In this document: positions 51,661-60,799 of the stretch, piece by piece
Layout of the letters: the number at the start of each line of letters is the position of its first letter
Position numbering within the stretch: the first letter of the stretch is position 1
NCBI RefSeq assembly: GCF_014656055.1
Contig: NZ_BNBR01000002.1
Coordinates: 933,164-997,163, forward strand
DNA: 64,000 nt
From: Streptomyces griseosporeus
GTDB lineage: Bacteria; Actinomycetota; Actinomycetes; Streptomycetales; Streptomycetaceae
Direction of reading: 5' to 3'
Translations under genes and position numbers: made by a program
Notes under the pieces: model-generated
Seen by the model: only the letters and a program-made list of their open reading frames with translations
Database searches by the model: none
What the model was told of the DNA's origin: nothing

Positions 51661-52125
51661 ATGAGCGCCATGGTCGGTGACACGGACGACGACATCCAGG
51701 AACGGCGGCAGGGCGGCAGCGGGCACCGGACGGTGCCGCACACGGCCGACGTGCGGATCGAGGCGTGGGGCGCGAGCCGCGAGCGCTGCCTGGTGGAGGC
51801 GGCGCTGGGCATGGTGGAGTGCTTCGCGGACGTCACGGCGGTGCGGCCCACGTCCGTCGAGCACATCCGGCTGGCGGAGAACGACGACGACGACCTCCTC
51901 GCGGCCCTGCTGGACGAGGTCGTCTTCCGGCTGGAGGTGGACGGGCAGGTGCCGGTCGACCTGGAGGCGGACGAGGCGGAGGAAGGACTGGAGGTCCGGC
52001 TGGCGCTGGCCGGGCTGGGCGACGTGGAGATCACCGGGGCCGCGCCGAAGGGGGTGTCGTGGCACGGGCTGCACATCGCGCCGGGGCCCTACGGCTGGTC
52101 GTGCGCGGTGACGGTGGACGTCTGA
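51661..52125 (+). CDS. Archease
   Basis: A 154-residue member of the archease family, the cofactor that speeds RtcB guanylylation and allows multiple turnovers. The N-terminal motif H-T-A-D-V-R-I-E-A-W-G (about 26-36) holds the metal-binding Asp, and D-D-D-D-L-L-A-A-L-L-D-E and W-H-G-L-H-I-A follow. ATG at 51661 is used. It is convergent with the rtcB gene 86 bp away, which supports the pairing. Confidence 0.9.
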   Translation: MSAMVGDTDDDIQERRQGGSGHRTVPHTADVRIEAWGASRERCLVEAALGMVECFADVTAVRPTSVEHIRLAENDDDDLLAALLDEVVFRLEVDGQVPVDLEADEAEEGLEVRLALAGLGDVEITGAAPKGVSWHGLHIAPGPYGWSCAVTVDV

Positions 52126-52157
52126 GGGCTGTGCGCGGTGGACGTCCGACGAGCCTC

Positions 52158-52199
52158 CCGGACCACCGCCGCACTCCCCCGGACCACCGCCGCACTCCC
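52158..52199. repeat. Two 21-bp tandem repeats between archease and rtcB
   Basis: CCGGACCACCGCCGCACTCC plus C occurs at 52158-52178 and 52179-52199 without mismatch, in the gap between the two convergent stop codons. Confidence 0.9.
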
Positions 52200-52211
52200 C
52201 GCCGGTCCCGC

Positions 52212-53720
52212 TCAGCCCTTCACCACCCCCAGCGGCACCAGCCGCGCCACCGTGCGGCACAGTCCCGCGCCCTCGCTCGCCGCGACCACCTCGGTGACGT
52301 CCTTGTAGGCCTCCGGGGTCTCCTCGGACAGGCCGCGCAGCGAGCGGGGCCGTACGGCGATGCCCGCGGCCTCCAGTCGGTCCCGTACCTGCGCGCCGGT
52401 GGTCTCGCGGGCGGCCTGGTGGCGGCTGAGGACACGGCCTGCGCCGTGGCAGGTGGAGGCGAAGGCGTCGCCGCCGGGCACCCCGGCCAGGACGTACGAG
52501 GCGGTGCCCATCGTGCCGGGGATCAGCACCGGCTGGCCGACGTCCCGCAGGTCCTCGGGCAGGTCCGGGTGGCCGGGCGGGAAAGCGCGCGTGGCGCCCT
52601 TGCGGTGCACGCACAACCGGCGCCGCTCCCCCGGCCCCGTCTCGGCGCCCGGCCCCGTCCCCGTCTCCACGCTCGCGCCCGGGCCCGGGCCCGGGCCCGG
52701 GCCCGCCACGGCGTCCACTCCCGGACCGGCCACCGGATGGCTCTCGATCTTGGCGAGGTTGTGGGAGACGTCGTACACCAGCGACAGCCGGGCGCCCGCG
52801 GCCCGGCGGAAGACGCGGCGGGCGGCGTCGGAGAGCAACTGGCGGTTGGCACGGCCGTAGTTGGCGGCGGCGGCCATCGCGCCGAGGTAGTCGCGGCCCT
52901 CGGGCGAGTCGACGGGGGCGCAGGCCAGCTGCCGGTCGGGAACGGTGATCCCGTGGCGGGGCATGGCGCGGTCCATCGCGCGGACATGGTCGGTACAGAT
53001 CTGGTGGCCGACACCGCGCGAACCGCAGTGGATCATCACGCAGACCTGTCCGGCGGCGATCCCGAAAGCGTCCGCCACCTCCGCGTCGTAGACCTCGTCG
53101 ACCCGCTGGACCTCCAGGAAGTGGTTGCCCGAGCCCAGGCTGCCGACCTGGGCGAGGCCGCGTTCCCGGGCCCGGGGGCCGACCTGGGCGGTGTCGGCGT
53201 CGGCGACCGCGCCGCCGTCCTCGCAGCGGGTGAGGTCGCGTGCCTCGCCGTACCCCTCCTCGACGGCGTACCGGGAGCCCCCGGCCAGGATCCGCTCCAG
53301 CTGGCCGGGGCCGGTCAGGTGCCACACGCCGCCCGGGCCGGCGCCGCGCGGGATCGCCCGGTCGAGACCGTCCATGACGGCCGGCAGCGCGCGGCGGAAG
53401 GCCTCGGCGTCGGTGTCGGCGGCCAGCAGCCGCACCCCGCAGGAGATGTCGAAGCCGACGCCGCCGGGCGAGACGACCCCGCCGTCGGCCACGTCGGTGG
53501 CCGCGACGCCGCCGATGGGGAAGCCGTAGCCCCAGTGGACGTCCGGCATGGCGTACGACGCGCCGACGATGCCGGGCAGCGTGGCCACGTTCACCACCTG
53601 CTGCAACGCCTGCCGGGCGTCCGTCAGCAGGGCCCGCGAGGCGAAGACCACGCCGGGCACGCGCATCGCGCCGTGGGCGGGGATGCGGTAGCGGTGGGGG
53701 GATTCCTCGACCAGTTCCAT
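52212..53720 (-). CDS. rtcB: RNA-splicing ligase RtcB
   Basis: A 502-residue GTP- and Mn-dependent RNA ligase joining 2',3'-cyclic phosphate (or 3'-phosphate) and 5'-OH ends. Manganese ligands appear in [18 protein letters not shown] and H-C-G-S-R-G-V-G-H, and the guanylylated His in [11 protein letters not shown] at 53720 follows GGAGG. Between V-S-H-N-L-A-K-I-E and V-H-R-K-G-A-T-R-A there is an extra Gly/Pro/Thr-rich insertion of roughly 35 residues encoded by a CCCGGG microsatellite. The convergent archease is the expected partner. Confidence 0.92.
   Translation of the reverse strand: MELVEESPHRYRIPAHGAMRVPGVVFASRALLTDARQALQQVVNVATLPGIVGASYAMPDVHWGYGFPIGGVAATDVADGGVVSPGGVGFDISCGVRLLAADTDAEAFRRALPAVMDGLDRAIPRGAGPGGVWHLTGPGQLERILAGGSRYAVEEGYGEARDLTRCEDGGAVADADTAQVGPRARERGLAQVGSLGSGNHFLEVQRVDEVYDAEVADAFGIAAGQVCVMIHCGSRGVGHQICTDHVRAMDRAMPRHGITVPDRQLACAPVDSPEGRDYLGAMAAAANYGRANRQLLSDAARRVFRRAAGARLSLVYDVSHNLAKIESHPVAGPGVDAVAGPGPGPGPGASVETGTGPGAETGPGERRRLCVHRKGATRAFPPGHPDLPEDLRDVGQPVLIPGTMGTASYVLAGVPGGDAFASTCHGAGRVLSRHQAARETTGAQVRDRLEAAGIAVRPRSLRGLSEETPEAYKDVTEVVAASEGAGLCRTVARLVPLGVVKG
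52678..52704. repeat. CCCGGG hexanucleotide array (4.5 copies) inside rtcB
   Basis: Four and a half uninterrupted CCCGGG units. In the rtcB frame they encode alternating Gly-Pro. Copy-number changes would add or remove two residues without a frameshift. Confidence 0.95.
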
Positions 53721-53881
53721 GACGGCCTCCGTGCGGGCCTGCGCGGCTCCGCGCCACGTGCGGTGCCGGCACCCGTGGCACGTACGGGGTACCCGTGGCG
53801 GGGCCCGGATATCGGCGGTACGGCGGGCCGCCGAGACCCGGGCCGGCGGTACGGCCGGGCGCCCCCTCGTACGGTGGACGT

Positions 53882-55000
53882 ATGAGCACCGGCACGGTGA
53901 CGCTGTTCCTGTGCGGTGACGTGATGCTGGGGCGTGGCGTCGACCAGATCCTGGCGCGGCCCGGTGATCCACGGCTGCGCGAGGAGTACGTCCGCGACGC
54001 CCGCACGTACGTACGGCTGGTGGAGTCGGTGAGCGGTCCCGTCCCGGCGCCGGTCGAGCCGTCCTGGCCGTGGGGCGAGGCGCTGCGGGTGCTGGAGGCG
54101 GCGGCGCCGGACGTGCGGATCGTCAATCTGGAGACGTCCGTGACGTGCGGCGGCGCGTTCGCGCCGGGCAAGGCGGTGCACTACCGCATGCATCCGGACA
54201 ACCTGCCCACCCTCACGGTGGCCCGGCCCGATGTGTGCGTGCTGGCCAACAACCACGTCCTGGACTTCGGCCGGCCGGGCCTGCTGGACACGCTGGAGGC
54301 GCTGGATCGGGCCGGGCTGCGCACGGCGGGGGCGGGCCGTACGGCAGAGGAGGCGTACGCGCCGGCGGCGGTGCCGGTGCCGGGCGGCGGCCGGGTCCTG
54401 GTGTTCGGGCTCGGGGCGCGCACCAGCGGGGTGCCGCCGCGGTGGGCGGCGGGCCCGGGCCTGCCCGGGGTGGCGTACCTGCCCGACCTGTCGGCGGCGT
54501 CGGCCGCGGCGGCGGTCCGGCGGATACGGCAGGTGAAGCGGGCCGGTGACCTCGTGGTGCTGTCGGTCCACTGGGGCTCCAACTGGGGGTACCGGGTCCC
54601 CCGCGAGCAGGTCGGGTTCGCGCACGCTCTGGTGGACGGCGGCGCCGACGTCGTCCACGGTCACTCCTCGCACCATCCGCGTCCGGTCGAGGTGTACCGG
54701 GGGCGGCTCGTGCTGCACGGCTGCGGCGACTTCGTCGACGACTACGAGGGCATCACCGGGTACGAGGAGTTCCGCGACGACCTGCGCCTCGCCCACCTGG
54801 CGACGCTGGAGGCGGACACGGGCCGGCTTCTGCGGCTGCGCATGGTGGTGCTGCGGTCCCGTCGGATGCGGCTGGAGGCGGCACCGGCCGCCGACCGCGC
54901 CTGGCTGTGCGGGGTCCTGGACCGGATCAGTGACGGCGTACGCGTCGGGCCCGCCCCGGACGGCTCCCTGATGCTTCTCCCGGCCCGCGCCGAGGCGTGA
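53882..55000 (+). CDS. CapA-family (PgsA-like) metallophosphatase-fold protein
   Basis: A 372-residue protein of the poly-gamma-glutamate capsule CapA family, which has a calcineurin-like fold. Motifs in order: [10 protein letters not shown] (about 10-19), [28 protein letters not shown] and V-H-G-H-S-S-H-H. There is no signal peptide or anchor, unlike true CapA, and no capsule genes are adjacent, so a cytosolic phosphoesterase role is as likely. ATG at 53882 is used. Confidence 0.85.
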   Translation: MSTGTVTLFLCGDVMLGRGVDQILARPGDPRLREEYVRDARTYVRLVESVSGPVPAPVEPSWPWGEALRVLEAAAPDVRIVNLETSVTCGGAFAPGKAVHYRMHPDNLPTLTVARPDVCVLANNHVLDFGRPGLLDTLEALDRAGLRTAGAGRTAEEAYAPAAVPVPGGGRVLVFGLGARTSGVPPRWAAGPGLPGVAYLPDLSAASAAAAVRRIRQVKRAGDLVVLSVHWGSNWGYRVPREQVGFAHALVDGGADVVHGHSSHHPRPVEVYRGRLVLHGCGDFVDDYEGITGYEEFRDDLRLAHLATLEADTGRLLRLRMVVLRSRRMRLEAAPAADRAWLCGVLDRISDGVRVGPAPDGSLMLLPARAEA

Positions 55001-55144
55001 CCGCGGCCCCGCGCATGTCCTTCCTCAGGGCGGCCGTCGAGAGCACACTTGGGGCATGACCCGCGACCAGGGCCGGTCCCTCGGACAGGGGGTTCGATGA
55101 TCCGTCGAGCTGCGTCCGGAGCTGTTCCGGCGCATGGTGGTGCC

Positions 55145-55381
55145 ATGAACAGGCGTACACCCGTGATCGTGCACCCGCCGTCCGAGGACGGAGGACGCCG
55201 GGTGACGGTCGACGACGCCGAGGTGGGGGTCGCCTACAGCCTGTTCGACGTGCTGGACCTGGTGCACGGGGCGGGCCTCCCGGGCGAGGACCACGCCGTC
55301 GACGACCCCGAGCTGATCGAGTGGCGGGGCGGCGGGCCGTACGACTTCAGCGAGGGCGGCGGCAGCGCCGGCAACGCCTAG
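55145..55381 (+). CDS. Small conserved-looking hypothetical protein
   Basis: A 78-residue acidic protein. I do not recognise it. The core V-T-V-D-D-A-E-V-G-V-A-Y-S-L-F-D-V-L-D-L is amphipathic and the C-terminus is Gly/Ser-rich. ATG at 55145 has only a weak upstream purine stretch. Codon use has the normal GC3 bias, which supports real coding. No functional link to neighbours is evident. Confidence 0.6.
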   Translation: MNRRTPVIVHPPSEDGGRRVTVDDAEVGVAYSLFDVLDLVHGAGLPGEDHAVDDPELIEWRGGGPYDFSEGGGSAGNA

Positions 55382-55432
55382 GGGGTGGCCGGCCGTCATC
55401 CGATCGGCCCAGCGGCCGGCGTCGAGCCGGCT

Positions 55433-55492
55433 GACGGCCTCGATCGCCGTCGGGAGCGACGCGACGGCCTCGATCGCCGTCGCAAGCGACGC
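55433..55492. repeat. Two 30-bp tandem repeats, each a potential hairpin
   Basis: Units at 55433-55462 and 55463-55492 are 28/30 identical. Each contains GACGGC and GCCGTC arms around a 7-base loop, so each can fold and together they could end the preceding small gene's transcript. Confidence 0.85.
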
Positions 55493-55632
55493 GGTCCGAA
55501 CGCGGGAAACCCGCGGATGCCGACCCCATCACTGCTGCATGCCAGGGTGCCCGGCGGGTACTCGCGCAGCGCCCGATGCGTGCGTCCGCCCGCCGGGGCG
55601 GACGCGGGGCCGGCCGCCGAGGGGTGACACCG

Positions 55633-55821
55633 ATGTCCGAGTTCTACGAGCAGACACCGTCCCAGGCCGAGGGCGAGCGCGACGACGCCGACGACGCCGT
55701 CGCGGAATCGCGCGCCTCGCGCACCGGCCCGGCGGGCGACGCCTACGACCCGCCGCGGACCACGCCCTCGCAGGCAGAGGGCGAACGCGCCGACGACACC
55801 CGGGACACGCCGGGCACGTGA
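55633..55821 (+). CDS. Small acidic protein with duplicated TPSQAEGER motif
   Basis: A 62-residue highly charged protein. T-P-S-Q-A-E-G-E-R appears twice (about 8-16 and 43-51), separated by a D/A-rich stretch, and no hydrophobic core is visible, so it is probably disordered. ATG at 55633 sits behind GAGGGGTGACACC. I do not know the family. It precedes a DUF2267 gene by 45 bp, so they may be co-transcribed; both resemble small stress-associated proteins. Confidence 0.6.
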   Translation: MSEFYEQTPSQAEGERDDADDAVAESRASRTGPAGDAYDPPRTTPSQAEGERADDTRDTPGT

Positions 55822-55866
55822 CGGCGGCGCGGCCACCCAGAGGCGGACCGCACGAGGAGTGTGATC

Positions 55867-56292
55867 ATGAAGTACGACGACATGGTCCGGACGGTGCGGG
55901 ACCGGGTCGGGTTCGTCGACCGCGACGAGGCCGAGCAGACGCTCCGGGCGGTGCTGCGCACCCTCGCCGAACGCGTCCCCGCCGGCTTGGCGGAGCACCT
56001 GGCCGCCCAGCTGCCGCACGAACTGGGCGGCGCGCTGCGCCCCACGGGCGCCGGGGAGTCGGGCCACCCCCGTACCGTCGGCGAGCGCTTCGACCTGACG
56101 ACCTTCGCCGGGCGCGTCGCCTGGCGGGCCGGCGTCTCGGAGGACACCGCGGTCCAGCGCTCGGCCGCGGTCCTGGAGGTCCTGGACGCGGCGGTGTCCC
56201 CCGAACTGATGGACAAGCTCTCCGGCGCCCTCCCCCACGACATCCGCGAACTGCTCCCGACGACGCGAGCGTCGGAACACACGATCACCTAG
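55867..56292 (+). CDS. DUF2267 domain-containing protein
   Basis: A 141-residue helical protein. The family pattern is clear: M-V-R-T-V-R-D-R-V-G at the start, E-A-E-Q-T-L-R-A-V-L-R-T-L-A-E-R, L-A-A-Q-L-P-H-E-L-G and a second related half (V-S-P-E-L-M-D-K-L-S-G-A-L-P-H-D). ATG at 55867 is preferred to the GTG at 55861 because of its spacing from GAGGAG. DUF2267 proteins are small, often stress-linked and without a known activity. Confidence 0.85.
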   Translation: MKYDDMVRTVRDRVGFVDRDEAEQTLRAVLRTLAERVPAGLAEHLAAQLPHELGGALRPTGAGESGHPRTVGERFDLTTFAGRVAWRAGVSEDTAVQRSAAVLEVLDAAVSPELMDKLSGALPHDIRELLPTTRASEHTIT

Positions 56293-56383
56293 ATCTACTC
56301 CGCGTCGGGCGGCAGACGGGACTTCGCCGACACGGTCCCGGCCCGCGCGTCCCGGTGCGCATCCGCGTGCGCACCGGGACCGG

Positions 56384-57034
56384 TCAGGCCGCCAGGCGCT
56401 CGGTGAGCTGCTTCGCCTTGGTCGCCGCCTCGTCCAGGGCGCGGGTGCGGGACGCCTCGTAGAGCGGGACGAGTTCGGCCATCGCCGGGTTCTGGGGGGC
56501 CATGGTCAGCTCCGGGACGATGAAGTCGACCTCCATGCCGAGCGCGTCCCCGAGGACGGCGCGCAGGTAGTTCTGGACGTACTCGTAGGACTCGCGCGGG
56601 GTGCCCGGCGCGTAGGAGCCGCCGCGGCTGGCGACGACGGTGACCGGGGTGCCCTTGGCCGAGGGGTTCTCGCCGGCGGTGCGGCCGAACAGGATCACGT
56701 TGTCCAGCCAGGCCTTGAGCGTGGACGGGATCGTGTAGTTGTACATCGGCGCGCCGATCAGCACGGCGTCCGCCTGTTCCAGTTCCTCGATCAGCTTGAC
56801 CCGCTCGGCGAACGCGGCGGCCTGCTCGGCGGTGTGCGTGGCCGGGTCGGCGAAGCCGGCGGTGTGGCTGTCCACGGTGATGTGCGGGACCGGGTCGACG
56901 GCGAGGTCGCGGTAGACGACCGTGCCGCCGGGGTGCTGCTCCTCCCAGGTCCTGCGGAAGGCCTCGGTCACCGCGCGGGAGGCCGACGCCTCGCTCGGGA
57001 AGAGGGACGAGTCGATGTGCAGCAGGGTGGCCAT
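56384..57034 (-). CDS. FMN-dependent NADH-azoreductase
   Basis: A 216-residue flavodoxin-fold oxidoreductase of the AzoR family, which reduces quinones and azo compounds by two-electron steps. Motifs: L-L-H-I-D-S-S-L at the start (FMN phosphate), P-M-Y-N-Y-T-I-P-S-T-L-K-A-W-L-D (FMN isoalloxazine) and A-S-R-G-G-S-Y. It is divergent from an HxlR regulator with a dyad before the regulator start, as in quinone/electrophile-responsive HypR/YodB-type systems. Confidence 0.92.
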   Translation of the reverse strand: MATLLHIDSSLFPSEASASRAVTEAFRRTWEEQHPGGTVVYRDLAVDPVPHITVDSHTAGFADPATHTAEQAAAFAERVKLIEELEQADAVLIGAPMYNYTIPSTLKAWLDNVILFGRTAGENPSAKGTPVTVVASRGGSYAPGTPRESYEYVQNYLRAVLGDALGMEVDFIVPELTMAPQNPAMAELVPLYEASRTRALDEAATKAKQLTERLAA

Positions 57035-57138
57035 GCGTTGCTCCAGGAAGACGTGCCCGGGACATCCCGGCCCGGGGCTGACGTTTCGTACTCAACTATT
57101 GATAGCACAGGGACTTACTTTTTTTCATCCCCCTACGT

Positions 57139-57153
57139 CAGGGTAGTACCCTG
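57139..57153. promoter_or_regulatory. Dyad in the azoR-hxlR intergenic region
   Basis: CAGGGTA-G-TACCCTG is a perfect 7-bp-arm palindrome ending 5 bp before the hxlR ATG. The 124-bp gap is AT-rich, contains a T7 tract and has a GTACTCAACTATTGATAG block nearer azoR. A site for HxlR is likely. Confidence 0.6.
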
Positions 57154-57158
57154 GAGTC

Positions 57159-57530
57159 ATGACGGCGCAGCAGAGCCACGACGCGGGAGCGTGCAAACGG
57201 GTGGACGACGGCATCACCCGTGTGTTCCAGCTGCTCGGAAAGCGCTGGACGGGCCAGATCGTGTCCGTCCTCGTCGAGCAGCCCGCGCACTTCACCGACC
57301 TGCGCCGCGCCATCCCCGGCATCAGCGAGCGCATGCTCTCCGACCGGCTCACGGAGCTGGGCGCGGCGGGGCTGGTCCTGCGCGAGGTGGACGAGGGGCC
57401 ACCGCTGCGGGTCTCCTACCGGCTCACCGAGGCCGGCGAGGCCCTGGAGCCGGCGCTGCGCGAACTGGCCGAGTGGGCGAAGAAGCACCTGCCCGACGCG
57501 TCCGCCTGCCCCTCCGCGGCCCGCGCCTGA
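57159..57530 (+). CDS. HxlR-family transcriptional regulator
   Basis: A 123-residue winged-helix regulator with F-Q-L-L-G-K-R-W-T, H-F-T-D-L-R-R-A-I-P-G-I-S and M-L-S-D-R-L-T-E-L, the HxlR hallmark. Cys9 in the N-terminal D-A-G-A-C-K resembles the redox-sensing Cys of YodB and CatR. With the divergent azoreductase this suggests a thiol-based quinone or diamide sensor, which is inference from family. Confidence 0.9.
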   Translation: MTAQQSHDAGACKRVDDGITRVFQLLGKRWTGQIVSVLVEQPAHFTDLRRAIPGISERMLSDRLTELGAAGLVLREVDEGPPLRVSYRLTEAGEALEPALRELAEWAKKHLPDASACPSAARA

Positions 57531-57690
57531 CCCGGCCCGACCGACGCGACACCTGCCGGGCCGGTGCCGCTGCGGCGAGAGGGGCGTGCCGGGCGTCGCG
57601 GCAGGCGCGACTTCGCGGACACGATCTAGACTGTGACAGCAGCCCCGGCCCCCGGTCGGCGGAGCCGATTCGGGAAGGCGGTGGCGCTCG

Positions 57691-58449
57691 ATGGCGTACG
57701 TCGCGGTGAGCGCGCTGAGCCATCCCGGCCTGCTGCGTGAGCGCAACGAGGACTCGCTCGCCGTCGGCCCCTGGACGCTGTGCGCCACGGTCACCGAGAA
57801 CCCGCAGACCCTGGTCTTCCCGCTCGGCGAGCACCCCCTCACCGTGGCCGTCGCCGACGGACTGGGCGGGCATCCCGGCGGCCACCTGGCCAGCGCGCTC
57901 GCCGTCCGCAGCATCGCAGCGCTCGGACCGGCGCTGGGCAGCGAGGACGCCCTGCGCGACGCCCTCCAGGACTGCAACCGCGCCCTGTACGAGGCCGCGG
58001 GCGGCGACCAGGACACCGACCTCACCGCGATGGGCACGACCATCGCCGGCCTCGTCGTGCGGCCCGACTCCGTGCTGATCTTCAACGTGGGCGACAGCCG
58101 GGTCTTCGCCCACTCCTCCGACGGCCTGCGCCAGGTGAGCGTCGACGACAGTCCGCCCCTGCACCCCGGCCAGCGCACCACGTCCATGGTGACCCAGTGC
58201 CTGGGCGGCAGCCCCGGCTACCGTGACGTGGAGCCGCACATCATCGCCGTACCCCGCACGCCCGGCGAGCGCTATCTGCTGTGCAGCGACGGGCTCACCG
58301 ACCCGGTGGCGCCGGAGGCGCTCGACGCCATCCTGCGCGAGCACGACGACGGCCGGGCCGCGTTCGAGCTGTGGCGGGCCGCGATCGAGGAGGGCGGCCC
58401 GGACAACATCACGGTGGCGCTGGTGCGCATCGGGGACGACGACGCGTAG
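57691..58449 (+). CDS. PP2C-type serine/threonine phosphatase
   Basis: A 252-residue metal-dependent phosphatase. Motifs: L-R-E-R-N-E-D-S (Arg and Asp for phosphate and metal), V-A-D-G-L-G-G-H-P-G-G, G-T-T-I-A-G-L, N-V-G-D-S-R-V-F, L-C-S-D-G-L-T-D and G-G-P-D-N-I-T. It lacks extra sensor domains and a membrane helix, so it is a soluble housekeeping-type PP2C that may oppose Ser/Thr kinases. ATG at 57691 follows GGAAGGCGGTGG. No kinase gene is adjacent. Confidence 0.92.
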   Translation: MAYVAVSALSHPGLLRERNEDSLAVGPWTLCATVTENPQTLVFPLGEHPLTVAVADGLGGHPGGHLASALAVRSIAALGPALGSEDALRDALQDCNRALYEAAGGDQDTDLTAMGTTIAGLVVRPDSVLIFNVGDSRVFAHSSDGLRQVSVDDSPPLHPGQRTTSMVTQCLGGSPGYRDVEPHIIAVPRTPGERYLLCSDGLTDPVAPEALDAILREHDDGRAAFELWRAAIEEGGPDNITVALVRIGDDDA

Positions 58450-58485
58450 CGCACACCCCGAGACCCGACACGAGTGGGGAAGCGC

Positions 58486-60045
58486 TCAGACCGCGCCGGG
58501 TGCCCCCGCGCCTCCGCCCTGGAGGCGTTCCAGGTCGGACGGGCGGACCTGGATGACGAAGAGGGCGATGACGGCGGCGACAGCGGTGAAGATCGCCGCC
58601 ATGACGAACGCGCTGGAGACGCCGGCGGTGAGGATCTCGTCCGCCCAGCGCGACGGCAGCTGTCCGGTGTGCTTGAAGCGCAGCCGCTCGGCCGGCGTGG
58701 CCTGTGCCAGGAACCGCGGTATCTGCTTGGCGGCCTCGTCACGGCTGGCCGTGCCGAACATCGTGACCAGGATGGACAGTCCGAGCGAGCCGCCGACCTG
58801 CTGGGTGGCGTTGAGCAGCCCGGAGGCGGCGCCGGTCTCGCGGACCTCGACGTTGGACAGCGCCATCAGGGTCAGGGACACGAACTCCATGCCCATGCCG
58901 AGGCTGAAGACGAGCATCGGCCCGAGGATGCTGCCGGCGTACGTGGAGTGCACGTCCGTCAGCGTCAGCCAGGCCAGCCCTGATGCCGCGAGCAGCGCGC
59001 CGACCACCATGAACGGCTTCGGGCCGAACCGGGGCAGGAAGCGCGAGGCCAGCCCCGCGCCGACCGCGATGACCGCGCTGACCGGCAGGAAGGCGAGCCC
59101 GGCCCGCAGCGGGCTGAAGTTCAGCACGTTCTGCACGAAGAGCGTGAGGAAGAAGAACATGCCGAAGATCGCCGCGGCGAGGCACAGCATGATGCCGTAG
59201 GTACCGGCCCGGTTGCGGTCGGCGAACATGTGCAGCGGCGTGATCGGCTGCCGCGAGCGCCGCTCGACGAGGACGAACACGGCGAGGACGACGACGGCCG
59301 CGCCGAACGAGCCCAGCGTCAGCGGGTCCCGCCAGCCTTCCTGCGCCGCTCTGATGAACCCGTACACCAGCAGCACCATGCCGACGGTGGAGGTCAGCGC
59401 GCCGGCGATGTCGAAGTGGCCGGGGTGGCGTTCGGACTCCCGGATCCAGCGGGGCGTGGCCAGCGCGATGAGCACGCCGATGGGGACGTTGACGAACAGC
59501 ACCCACCGCCAGTTCAGCCACTCCACGAGCATGCCGCCGGCGAGCAGCCCGATCGCGCCGCCGCCCGCGGACACCGCGGCGAACACCCCGAAGGCGCGGT
59601 TGCGTTCCGGCCCCTCGCGGAAGGTCGTGCTGATCAGGGCGAGGGAGGTCGGGGAGGCGATGGCACCGCCGACCCCTTGCAGAGCGCGAGCGGCGAGGAG
59701 CTGGCCGGAGTTGTGCGCGAGGCCGCCGAGGAGCGAGGCGAGCACGAACAGCAGCACGCCGAAGATGAACACCCGCCGTCTGCCGAGGATGTCGCCGGCC
59801 CGGCCGCCGAGCAGCAGCAGACCGCCGAAGGTGAGCGTGTAGGCGTTGACCACCCAGGCGAGGCTGGTGGTGGAGAAGTCCAGCGCGCTCTGGATGTGGG
59901 GCAACGCGATGTTCACGATGGTGATGTCGAGCACCACCATCAGCTGGCACGAGGCGATGACGAGCAGGGCCATCGCGTTCCCGCCCCCGCCGCGGTCCTG
60001 TGCGGCGGCGGGCGGTGCGGAGGTGGGCTGGGGGCTGCTGCTCAT
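58486..60045 (-). CDS. MFS drug-exporter, DHA2 (14-TM) type
   Basis: A 519-residue transporter. The first membrane segment contains V-V-L-D-I-T-I-V-N-I-A-L-P, the DHA2 motif D1, and motif A is G-G-R-A-G-D-I-L-G-R-R-R. About 14 helices alternate with short loops. ATG at 60045 follows AAGGGTG. Proton-coupled export of drugs or secondary metabolites is the usual role. No regulator is adjacent; the GC-rich gap to yjbQ contains only a short repeat. Confidence 0.9.
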   Translation of the reverse strand: MSSSPQPTSAPPAAAQDRGGGGNAMALLVIASCQLMVVLDITIVNIALPHIQSALDFSTTSLAWVVNAYTLTFGGLLLLGGRAGDILGRRRVFIFGVLLFVLASLLGGLAHNSGQLLAARALQGVGGAIASPTSLALISTTFREGPERNRAFGVFAAVSAGGGAIGLLAGGMLVEWLNWRWVLFVNVPIGVLIALATPRWIRESERHPGHFDIAGALTSTVGMVLLVYGFIRAAQEGWRDPLTLGSFGAAVVVLAVFVLVERRSRQPITPLHMFADRNRAGTYGIMLCLAAAIFGMFFFLTLFVQNVLNFSPLRAGLAFLPVSAVIAVGAGLASRFLPRFGPKPFMVVGALLAASGLAWLTLTDVHSTYAGSILGPMLVFSLGMGMEFVSLTLMALSNVEVRETGAASGLLNATQQVGGSLGLSILVTMFGTASRDEAAKQIPRFLAQATPAERLRFKHTGQLPSRWADEILTAGVSSAFVMAAIFTAVAAVIALFVIQVRPSDLERLQGGGAGAPGAV

Positions 60046-60224
60046 GATGTGCACCCTTGGACGCGGGCCCGGGGCGAGAGATCAGTGAACGCTGGCGTCC
60101 ACTACGCGACTCACCGTTCGACCGTACGCCTGCCCTCTGACACTGACCACTCGATCACCGGGGAACTCTGCTCGCGATGGCCGCTGTCATGCCGGGCCGC
60201 GGCCTCCCGGGCCAGCAGGACCTG

Positions 60225-60251
60225 CAGGCGCTTCAGGCGCTTCAGGCGCTT
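60225..60251. repeat. Three 9-bp tandem repeats at the yjbQ end
   Basis: CAGGCGCTT occurs three times (60225-60251), with a diverged fourth copy (CAGGAGCCC) inside the coding end. The last base of the third copy belongs to the yjbQ stop codon. Confidence 0.9.
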
Positions 60252-60676
60252 CAGGAGCCCAGGAAGCTCAGCCGGACCTGCCGGTCGGGGTTGTCCTTGT
60301 TGGTGTCGACCAGGCACACCGACTGCCAGGTCCCCAGCTCCAGCCGGCCCTCCAAGACCGGCAGGGTGGCGTGCGGCGGGACGATCGCCGGGAGGACGTG
60401 GTCCCGGCCGTGGCCCGGGCTGCCGTGGCGGTGCTGCCAGCGGTCGTCGGCCGGGAGCAGGGTGTGCAGGGCGGCGAGCAGATCGTCGTCACTGCCGGCG
60501 CCGGTCTCGATGATGGCGATGCCGGCCGTGGCGTGCGGCACGAAGATGTTGAGCAGGCCGTCGCGGCCGGCCGCAGCCTCGCGCAGGAAGGCCTCGCAGT
60601 CGCGGGTGAGGTCGACGACCCGCTCCCGGGTGCCGGAGGCCACATGGAGGACTCGGGTGGTGAAGGCATCTGACAT
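60251..60676 (-). CDS. yjbQ: YjbQ family protein (secondary thiamine-phosphate synthase-like)
   Basis: A 141-residue compact protein. Family motifs are strong: N-I-F-V-P-H-A-T-A-G-I-A-I-I-E, H-R-H-G-S-P-G-H-G-R-D-H and L-G-T-W-Q-S-V-C-L-V-D. E. coli YjbQ has weak thiamine-phosphate synthase side activity; the true role is not settled. ATG at 60676 is preferred to the longer start at 60694. The gene is divergent from the sulfur-assimilation leader. Confidence 0.88.
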   Translation of the reverse strand: MSDAFTTRVLHVASGTRERVVDLTRDCEAFLREAAAGRDGLLNIFVPHATAGIAIIETGAGSDDDLLAALHTLLPADDRWQHRHGSPGHGRDHVLPAIVPPHATLPVLEGRLELGTWQSVCLVDTNKDNPDRQVRLSFLGS

Positions 60677-60762
60677 GCCACCATCGTGGCGCATACGGCG
60701 GTGCGGGCGCCGCAGGGTCTGCCCGACCGGCGATACGGGAGGTCCACCTGCCGAGACGGCCG

Positions 60763-60792
60763 TTGACCGGGGTCATGTCATCTGGCTACGTT
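60763..60792 (+). promoter_or_regulatory. Promoter of the sulfur leader peptide and ssu genes
   Basis: TTGACC (60763-60768) and TACGTT (60787-60792) are separated by 18 bp, a good housekeeping promoter for Streptomyces. Transcription would start about 7 bp later, at or next to the A of the leader ATG (60800), so the leader mRNA is probably leaderless. Confidence 0.65.
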
Positions 60793-60799
60793 CTGCGGC

